From: Desulfovibrio sp.
GTDB taxonomy: Bacteria; Desulfobacterota; Desulfovibrionia; Desulfovibrionales; Desulfovibrionaceae
Reading direction: 5' to 3'
Length of the DNA: 10,000 bases
Assembly (NCBI GenBank): GCA_020217165.1
Contig: JAIWOE010000021.1
Location: 1 to 10,000 of the forward strand
Shown here: in pieces, positions 1-5,719 of the stretch
Layout of the letters: each line of letters starts with the position of its first letter
Position numbering within the stretch: the first letter of the stretch is position 1
Program-made: the position numbers and the translations under genes
The notes under the pieces: generated by a model
The model's input: the letters and a program-made list of their open reading frames with translations, nothing else
What the model was told of the DNA's origin: nothing
Databases searched by the model: none

Positions 1-24
1 TCGCTCGAATTCGGCAGGCTTCAT
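1..24 (-). CDS. N-terminal fragment of a leftward gene (runs off the window)
   Basis: Only eight codons are visible (M-K-P-A-E-F-E-R), starting at the ATG at 24-22 and leaving the window at its left edge. The call rests on the start region. A full AGGAGG Shine-Dalgarno lies at 35-30 (minus strand) with a 5-nt spacer to the ATG, and an AT-rich promoter-like stretch lies beyond it. The fragment is too short to assign a product. It is divergent from the C25 peptidase relic, whose truncated end abuts this upstream region. Function unknown; what is inferred is only that a real gene starts here. Confidence 0.6.
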
Positions 25-40
25 GATGACCTCCTGCCGA
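11..40 (-). promoter_or_regulatory. Inverted repeat enclosing the start codon (possible translational hairpin)
   Basis: TCGGCAGG at 11-18 and CCTGCCGA at 33-40 form a perfect 8-bp inverted repeat around a 14-nt loop. In the leftward transcript the start codon sits in the loop, and the first half of the AGGAGG ribosome binding site lies in the G+C-rich stem. This is seen directly. That it controls translation is inference, and it could be a chance repeat in G+C-rich DNA. Confidence 0.35.
30..35 (-). promoter_or_regulatory. Strong Shine-Dalgarno (AGGAGG) of the left-edge gene
   Basis: AGGAGG reads on the minus strand at 35-30, five bases upstream of the ATG at 24-22. It is the best ribosome binding site seen in the window. 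Half of it (35-33) lies in the stem of the inverted repeat at 11-18/33-40, so its exposure may depend on RNA folding. Confidence 0.6.
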
Positions 41-44
41 CAAG

Positions 45-64
45 TTTAGAGAATTTTTAGAGAA
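45..64. repeat. 9-bp direct repeat with 11-bp period, possible regulator site
   Basis: TTTAGAGAA occurs at 45-53 and again at 56-64, separated by TT. The two copies are one helical turn apart, within a locally AT-rich segment (41-95) just upstream of the left-edge gene's ribosome binding site. Direct repeats with about 11-bp spacing are typical of OmpR/PhoB-type response regulator sites. Assigning any particular regulator here would be a guess. Confidence 0.35.
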
Positions 65-185
65 CTGGCTAGGTTTTGTTAGTGGTTCTTATGGCAGCAA
101 CCAGCCGTACCCCGTTCAGGCCTGGGACACACTCTCGGATCAACACCTGCATGGCTACCGCATCGCCACCACCGCCCTCAAGCCC

Positions 186-1469
186 GTGCGGTACCTTCCG
201 GCCTCGGGGATTGTGGAGTACGCCACCACCATCAAGGTGACCGTGCATACCTCGCCGCAGAAACGCGCCACCACCATGGACGTGGCGCCCCGGCGCAGCG
301 GCAGGGATCTGCAGGACGTGCTGAATCTGCTCGACAACGGAGACGCCTTCCCTTTTGAGCTGCAGAAGGACGCCGTCCCCCTGGACAGCAGTCGCCAGTT
401 TCTGGTGATCACCACCAACGCCCTCAAATCCGCCTTCACCCCCCTGCTGACGCACCGCGCCTCCGCCGCCGGCGGGGGATTCACCACGTATATCGCCACG
501 GTGGAGGATATCTCCAGCAGCCAAAGCGGGCGGGACCTGGCGGAAAAAATCCGCAATTTCATCAAGTCATGCTACACGAATTACGGCACGCAGTTTGTGG
601 TACTGGGCGGGGATGCAGACGGCTTGCAGGCCTCCCAGGCCGTGCCCACCAGGGGGTGCAAGGCCAGCGTAGGCAGCTACACGGACAACTACATCCCCAC
701 GGATTATTACTACGCCTGTCTTGACGGCACCTGGGACAACGACAACGACAACATCTTCGGCGAATCCAACGACGGCGTGGGCGGCGGGGACATCGATTGG
801 CTGGCCGAGGTGGCCGTGGGCCGCATCCCTGCGGACTCGACTCAGGCAGTGCAGTACGCCATCAACAAGATCATCGCCTACGATACCGCCGCGGCGCCGT
901 TCAAGGCCCTGCTGGTGGGGGAAAATCTCGACAGCACGCCCACCTGGGGCGGGGACAAGCTGGATTACATCTACCAGGCCATGAACGCCATGCCTCGCGA
1001 TGCGCTGTACGATCGCGATGTCCCAGGCAGAAACTGGTCCAAGAGCGAACTCATCAGCCTGCTTTCCAGCAACAATTATAGCCTGGTTTTCCACCTCGGG
1101 CATTTGGATGTCACGTACAACATGAAGATGTCCAACTCGGACCTCGACGGCATCACCAACACCAAATATCAATTTGTCTACAGCCAGGGCTGTTACTCCA
1201 ACTCCTACGACGGGCGTACCACCACGGTCGGCTCCTACTCCTCCTCCGACAGCATCGGGGAGGATTTTCTGGTCCGCAACGCGAACAATGCCTTCGGCTA
1301 CATCGGCAACTCCCGGTACGGCTGGTACTATCCCGGCCAGAGTTTTGATGGTGCGTCCAACCTGGTGCACCGCCGGTTTGCCGAAGCCGTGTTCCAGTCC
1401 TCCATCCGGCGCCGTGAGCCAGGCGCTTGCGTATTCCATGCAGGCCGGTACGTATGTCTGGGTGAATGA
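186..1469 (+). pseudogene. C25 catalytic-domain fragment (first frame of the broken gene)
   Basis: This is the first readable segment, opening at GTG 186 because no other start codon is available, and ending at TGA 1467-1469. A calcium-site-like acidic stretch (DNDNDN) and the family's EVAVGRIP segment precede a probable catalytic His in GHLDV (residue 306 from the GTG) and catalytic Cys in SQGCYSN (residue 336). These match the His-Cys dyad of gingipain-type clan CD peptidases, so the catalytic residues survive. About the last 20 codons (after roughly 1408) are out of frame and spurious. In-frame protein-like sequence upstream of 186, for example around 84-185, resembles the region just before the catalytic domain in relatives. 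With no signal peptide, a product from this start would not be exported. Confidence 0.6.
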
Positions 1470-2047
1470 CTCCAGTGCAGCCACCATCATCAACGGTGGC
1501 GATGACATCACCGTTCCCCTTCTTCGACGGCGAGTACACTTCCGTGTATGTCTGCAGCAACGGCTACCTGTCGTTCAACACTTCCGACGCATATTACAGC
1601 AACACGGCCATCCCCTTCGAGGCGTACCCCAACGCCATGATCGCCCCGTTCTGGGATGATTTGTACCTGGACAGCTCCCTGGGCGGCAGGGTGACGGCCC
1701 AGCGCCTGGGCGCTTCCCCCAATTCCCGCATGGTCATCACCTGGGGCAACGTCAGGCATGTGGGGGAGTACGTCTCCAGCGCGCCGGCCTCCTTCCAGGT
1801 CATTCTGGAGGAGCGAACCGGGAACATCACCATGCAGTACGCCAACGTCAGCTTTTCATCCGGCAGCTACACCGGCGGCGCCAGCGCCACCGTGGGTATC
1901 GAAGACCACGACGGCAGCGATGGGTTGCAGTATTCGTACAATCAGGCCAGCCTCAGCGCCAATCAGGCCATCGTCTTTCTTCCGCGAGGAAATTCAGACA
2001 GCGCCGCCGGGGCAGTCGTCCCGTGGCTGCCCATCCTATTGCAGTAA
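1466..2047 (+). pseudogene. C-terminal beta-domain fragment of the broken C25 protease
   Basis: This is the third-frame segment. Its ATG at 1466 overlaps the TGA of the first fragment, but the initial residues are out of frame; real homology begins near 1520. From there it shows the motif series typical of a beta-sandwich accessory domain often attached to secreted bacterial proteases: SNGYLSF, then IAPFWDDLY, MVITW, FQVILEE, TVGIEDHDG and LQYSYNQ. It ends with a hydrophobic tail, VVPWLPILLQ. Such a domain probably served surface attachment or substrate binding. Without the frame correction it would be an orphan cytoplasmic peptide lacking both catalytic domain and export signal. No ribosome binding site is apparent before 1466. 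Confidence 0.55.
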
Positions 2048-2100
2048 ACCGGAACCACCCCCTCCCCTGGGCTCTCCTTGCCAAGGCGTAGCGCCAAAGC

Positions 2101-2925
2101 TCAGCGCATGGCGGCGAAGGCCCCTGGGGTGAGACCATGGATGGCCTTGAAGCGCCGGGTAAAGTGGCTCTGGTCCGCAAAGCCGGCCAGGGCTGCGGCC
2201 TCGGCCGGGGAGTGCCCCGCCTCCAGCGCCCTGCGGCCCAGGAGCACGCGGTGCCGCAGGAGCCAGGCATGGGGTGTCAGTCCCGTGGCTTCCTTGAATA
2301 CGCGCAGCAGATGAAACTTGGACAGCCCAGCCTCGCGGGCCAGGGTATCCAGACTGGGATTGTCCAGGGCATGGGCGCGCAGGTATTCCCGCGTCTGCCG
2401 CACGGCAACGTCGTGCCGGGTGGTGCACGGCGCCACCAGCCGGGGAAAGGCGTGGCGGGAAAACAGGTCATGCAGCACGGGGAGCAGCAGGTCGTCAATG
2501 CGCTCGGGCCTGGGGTCCACCATCCGCAGGGCCAGATCCAGGCGGCGGGCCAGGGGGGCATCCACGGTGACGGGATGCCTGAAAGCGTGCAGATCCCGGC
2601 TGCGGAATGCGCCGTCGAACAGGGCCTCCAGGGTGGAGACCTCCACGTAGAGCATGCGGTAGGCGTAGCCCTCGCGAGTGGCGGCCTGGCCGTCGTGCAC
2701 CTCGTCCGGGTTGACGCTGATGATGGACAGGGGCGGCGCCTCGTGTCGGGTGCCCTTGTGGACAAAGCACTGGCCGCCTTCCTCGATCACCCCCAGGGCG
2801 AATTCCTCGTGGGTGTGCCGGTCGAAGACGAAGGACGTGAACCGGGCCTTGAAGAACCGGAACCCGGGATGTCCGGGCGGGGTCCAGAGCCGGGCGTCGT
2901 TTTGTGGGGGAAGATCGCATGCCAT
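2101..2925 (-). CDS. AraC-family transcriptional regulator (cupin sensor + two HTH)
   Basis: A 274-residue protein from the ATG at 2925-2923. The N-terminal half has a cupin-like AraC ligand-binding pattern: HTHEEF, where the histidines and glutamate fit a cupin motif, followed by a GG turn and the NPDEVHDG segment. The C-terminal half has the two helix-turn-helix motifs of the family: residues about 191-224 (LAREAGLSKFHLLRVFKEAT) and 239-270 (AALAGFADQSHFTRRFKAIH, ending in the LTPGAF signature). The frame is open to an upstream ATG at 2985, which would add 20 residues unlike the family. I prefer 2925, which has a weak AAGG just ahead. The effector is unknown; small amino acids or metabolites are typical for this architecture. 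It lies directly downstream of the hybrid kinase on the same strand, probably co-transcribed, and converges with the C25 relic 53 bp away. Confidence 0.88.
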   Translation of the reverse strand: MACDLPPQNDARLWTPPGHPGFRFFKARFTSFVFDRHTHEEFALGVIEEGGQCFVHKGTRHEAPPLSIISVNPDEVHDGQAATREGYAYRMLYVEVSTLEALFDGAFRSRDLHAFRHPVTVDAPLARRLDLALRMVDPRPERIDDLLLPVLHDLFSRHAFPRLVAPCTTRHDVAVRQTREYLRAHALDNPSLDTLAREAGLSKFHLLRVFKEATGLTPHAWLLRHRVLLGRRALEAGHSPAEAAALAGFADQSHFTRRFKAIHGLTPGAFAAMR

Positions 2926-2969
2926 GGACCTTGTGTAGCGCCGGCCGCGGCGCAAGGCAATCTGGCCAT

Positions 2970-2993
2970 CAGACCATAAGACCATCAGACCAT
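2970..2993. repeat. Three tandem octamers at the kinase/AraC junction
   Basis: CAGACCAT (2970-2977), AAGACCAT (2978-2985) and CAGACCAT (2986-2993) stand head to tail, with a partial GGCCAT unit before them. On the minus strand each unit begins with ATG. The array covers the last codons and stop of the kinase gene and the alternative ATG of the AraC frame at 2985. Eight is not a multiple of three, so losing or gaining a unit would shift frame there. Confidence 0.7.
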
Positions 2994-5588
2994 GACGATG
3001 CGGTCCAGCACGTCTTGCAACCTGGAAAGCATGGCCGCGGCGGCGGCGGCGTCTTCACGCCGGGCGGCCTGTTCCAGCCGCGCCCCCACTTCCCCCAGGA
3101 TGGGAAAGCCGAAGGCCGCTCCCTCCCCCTTGAGCTGGTGCCCCAGCCGCGCCAGGAGCTCCATGTCTTGGGCGGTCAGGGACCGCCGAAACGGCGCGAT
3201 CTTGGAGCGGATGGCCTGCAGGAATGTGGGCGCCAGGTCTTTGAGTTCCGGGTCCACACAAATGGGGATGGGGCTGCCGTCCTGGGCAGCGGACATGGTG
3301 GGCGGCAGGGTGCAGGTTTCCTCCGTTGCAAGGGCCGCAGTCGGAAACATCTCGCTGCCGGGAAATTCCATTTGATCCGCAGGGGATACGCCGCGCAAGA
3401 CCTGCTTGCCGGTAAAGCGCTCGATGGCCACCAGCAGGTCGCGTCGGCTCACGGGCTTGGGCAGGTGGGCGGAACAGCCCGCGGCCAGGCACTGTTCCCG
3501 GTGTTCGTCCATGGTGTGGGCGGTCATGGCTAGCACGGGGGTGGTCGGCAGGCTCCTGGTGCTCTCCAGCTCCCGGATGGCCCGGGTGGCGGTGTAGCCG
3601 TCCATGACCGGCATTTGCATGTCCATGAGCACCAAGTCGAACCCGCCCCGGCCGAAGGCCTGCAGGCCCTCCTCCCCGTTGCGGGCCAGGGTGACGCGGC
3701 AGGTGGTGCCTTTAAGGTAGGAGGCCACCACAAAGGCGTTGTATTCGGAATCCTCCACCAGGAGCACATGACAGGTATCCGCGACCTGGGAGGGGGGAGA
3801 TGCCGGCAAGGCTCGCCCGTCAGTCTTGTGCGCTCCGCCTGGGGCGGGCTTTCCGAGGACAGGAGACGTGGCGGCGTCGGCCGGAGGCAGCTCGAACTGC
3901 AGGGCCAGAAAGAACGTGCTGCCCTGGCCGATTTCGCTTTCCAGCCACAGTCGTCCGCCCATGAGGCGGGTGAGCTCGCGGCACAGGGCCAGCCCCAGAC
4001 CGCTGCCACCGTATTGACGGGTAGTGGATTCGTCCGCCTGGACAAAATCCTCGAACACGGCCTGCTGCCTGGATTCCGGAATGCCAGGGCCCGTGTCCGC
4101 CACCTCAAAGAGCACCTCGACGGACTGCTGGCGCTGCCGCAGCAGGGTGGCCTGCACGCGGATGGAGCCGGCCTGGGTGAACTTGGCGGCATTTTCCAGC
4201 AGGTTGGTGAGGATCTGCTGCAGGCGCAGGGCGTCCCCCTGCAGCAGGTCCGGCAGGGCAGGGTCCAGCACAAACTCCAGGCGCACGCCCTTGGCCTTGC
4301 AGCGCAGGGCAAAGAGATCCCGCAACCGGTTGAGCAGTTCCGCCGGGCGGAAGGGGGCGCGCTCTGGCTGCATGTGGCCGGACTCGGCGCGGCTGAGGTC
4401 CAGGATGTTGTTGATGATGGCCATGAGGGCCTCCCCCGAGGTGGACAGTACCTGCACGAACCCTTCCTGCTCGCGGTCCAGGGGGGTTTCCCGCAGCATT
4501 TCGGCCATGCCCAGGATGGCGTTCATAGGGGTGCGGATTTCATGGCTCATGGCCGCCAGCAGGCGGGATTTTGCCGCGCTGGCTTCGTCTGCGTGCTGCT
4601 TGGCGGCGTGCAGCTCGCGTTCCAGGGCCAGACGCTGGGTCACGTCCTGGCACAGGCCCAGCACACCGCGGGGCTGGCCATGGGCATCGGGCAGGGGGAG
4701 CAGGCGAACTTCCAGGGTGCGAGTGGCTGTTCCGGCCATGGTGGCCGCTTGACCCGGGGGCGGCGGGAGGGTGAACTCATGCAGATCCTGCACCGGGGTG
4801 CCCGTGGCCAGCACCTGCCGTTCCAGCAGTTCGCGGCGGGGGTCGGCCCGGCAGAGGGCCTCCCCGGCAGGGTCGCCGGCAGGATGTTCGGGAGCGCTTT
4901 CGTGGGCGAGCATCGGCCGGTCGTTACTGCCTTGCAATTGCAGGTGCTCGTCCTTCCAGTACACATGCAGGGGCAGGGCCTGCAAGACGCGGGTCAGGTG
5001 CTGGAGGTGCGCCTGGAGGGTCGTGCGGGACTCGACCTGCGCGTGCACGTCCAGCAGGCCGCCGTAGAGGCGACATCCGGAGTGCTGGTCCTGCGCGCCG
5101 CGCAGCAGCAGCCAATGCCAGTGCCCGTCGGCATGTCGGAAGCGGAGTTCTAGGGCCAGGGCCTCGGCGGTGCCGTGGAGCACCGCATCCAGGGCCGCGC
5201 GCAGGCGGGGGGCGTCCTCGGGATGCAGCAGGGATTCCAGGGTCCGAACCTCGTCGGCGCCGTGCGTATCGTGGCCATGCTGCCGGGGGCCATAGCCCAG
5301 CAGGGAACGCCAGGCGTCGCTGTGCAGGAAGGCGCCGCTGGTGGCGTCCAGTTCCCAGGGGGCATCGCACACGGCGCTGAGGGTCTGGCGCAGACGGTGT
5401 TGTTCCTGCCGCAGGGCGGCCTCGGTGCGGCGGCGGCCGATTTCCCGATACAGCATCAGGGACCACCCCCCCAGCCCCAGCAGCAGGCTGGCCAGTACGC
5501 CCACGACGACCTCCCCGCCGGGAAGGGCCAGAAGCGTCGTGATGGCGTGCACGACTGCCAGATCAGGGGGGCCGGACAGGTCAGGCAT
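2985..5588 (-). CDS. Hybrid sensor histidine kinase (TM-PAS-PAS-HisKA-HATPase-REC-HPt)
   Basis: An 867-residue membrane-bound hybrid kinase from the ATG at 5588. An in-frame ATG at 5642 would add 18 residues; neither start has a clear ribosome binding site. One membrane segment (about 24-46) leads into a PAS fold (about 62-190, with LLHPED and the WHWLLLRG strand) and a second, weaker PAS (about 200-325, ending DVTQR). HisKA follows with the phospho-accepting His349 in SHEIRTPMN. The ATPase domain shows the N box (ILTNLLENAAK), DTGPGIP and GSGLGLALC. The receiver domain has the acidic pair in LLVEDSEYN (D613), phospho-Asp656 in LMDMQMPVMDG and the Lys in PKPV. A C-terminal HPt carries His817 in HQLKGEGAAFG. 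All relay residues are present, so a His-Asp-His phosphorelay to a separate response regulator is expected. No partner regulator is in the window; the downstream AraC protein has no receiver domain. The stimulus is unknown, and there is no large periplasmic sensor. Confidence 0.92.
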   Translation of the reverse strand: MPDLSGPPDLAVVHAITTLLALPGGEVVVGVLASLLLGLGGWSLMLYREIGRRRTEAALRQEQHRLRQTLSAVCDAPWELDATSGAFLHSDAWRSLLGYGPRQHGHDTHGADEVRTLESLLHPEDAPRLRAALDAVLHGTAEALALELRFRHADGHWHWLLLRGAQDQHSGCRLYGGLLDVHAQVESRTTLQAHLQHLTRVLQALPLHVYWKDEHLQLQGSNDRPMLAHESAPEHPAGDPAGEALCRADPRRELLERQVLATGTPVQDLHEFTLPPPPGQAATMAGTATRTLEVRLLPLPDAHGQPRGVLGLCQDVTQRLALERELHAAKQHADEASAAKSRLLAAMSHEIRTPMNAILGMAEMLRETPLDREQEGFVQVLSTSGEALMAIINNILDLSRAESGHMQPERAPFRPAELLNRLRDLFALRCKAKGVRLEFVLDPALPDLLQGDALRLQQILTNLLENAAKFTQAGSIRVQATLLRQRQQSVEVLFEVADTGPGIPESRQQAVFEDFVQADESTTRQYGGSGLGLALCRELTRLMGGRLWLESEIGQGSTFFLALQFELPPADAATSPVLGKPAPGGAHKTDGRALPASPPSQVADTCHVLLVEDSEYNAFVVASYLKGTTCRVTLARNGEEGLQAFGRGGFDLVLMDMQMPVMDGYTATRAIRELESTRSLPTTPVLAMTAHTMDEHREQCLAAGCSAHLPKPVSRRDLLVAIERFTGKQVLRGVSPADQMEFPGSEMFPTAALATEETCTLPPTMSAAQDGSPIPICVDPELKDLAPTFLQAIRSKIAPFRRSLTAQDMELLARLGHQLKGEGAAFGFPILGEVGARLEQAARREDAAAAAAMLSRLQDVLDRIVMV

Positions 5589-5719
5589 GGTCAATCGCCG
5601 TAAAACGGAATTGCTGGGCGTGGGGAAGGCCACGGGCAGCATGGCACAGGGTCGGGGAAAAGGGAATGGGTCAACGGAAATTCACTTTCGTTGCAGGTGG
5701 AATCGTGTATGGTGCGGGC

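Larger units (their letters stand above)
84..2047 (+). pseudogene. Broken gingipain-like (family C25) secreted cysteine peptidase with beta-rich C-terminal domain
   Basis: Three successive plus-strand frames read as one protein. Frame A, from about 84, carries the end of the prodomain-like region and the C25 catalytic domain. Near 1406-1410 the sense moves to a second frame, and near 1516-1519 to a third, which runs to the TAA at 2045-2047. Dropping one C in ATCCGGC (about 1407) gives ...SSIGAVSQALAYS..., and dropping one C of the CCCC at 1516-1519 gives ...DDITVPFFDGEYTSV.... Each fix joins neighbouring frames without loss, so two single-base insertions explain the break. The 5' end is also damaged: the frame is open only from 30, has no ATG, and its first start codon is GTG at 186, inside recognisable protein. 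The signal peptide and most of the propeptide are missing. Intact relatives are exported proteases. Sequencing error could explain the insertions but not the missing N-terminus. Confidence 0.75.

Noticed and set aside
567..1511. Minus-strand frame of about 314 codons opposite the C25 relic
   Set aside because: Val/Gly/His-rich shadow. The plus strand contains recognisable peptidase motifs.
1380..1530. Programmed ribosomal frameshifting as the explanation of the C25 frame changes
   Set aside because: There are two separate +1-type breaks with no slippery heptamer or stimulatory structure seen, and the gene also lacks its N-terminus. Decay or sequence error is simpler.
2048..2100. Terminator between the convergent C25 relic and AraC gene
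   Set aside because: Only very short stems are present (GGCG-TAG-CGCC at about 2085-2095 and CCTTG-type pairs), with no T run on either side.
3615..5153. Long plus-strand frame (about 512 codons) opposite the hybrid kinase
   Set aside because: Gly/Gln/His-rich with no motif. The minus strand shows the kinase and receiver motifs without interruption.
5642..5695. Sigma-54-like promoter pieces (TGGCAC at 5642, TTGCA at about 5691) upstream of the M1-like gene
   Set aside because: The two elements are not at -24/-12 spacing, and the partner of each lacks the essential GG or GC.
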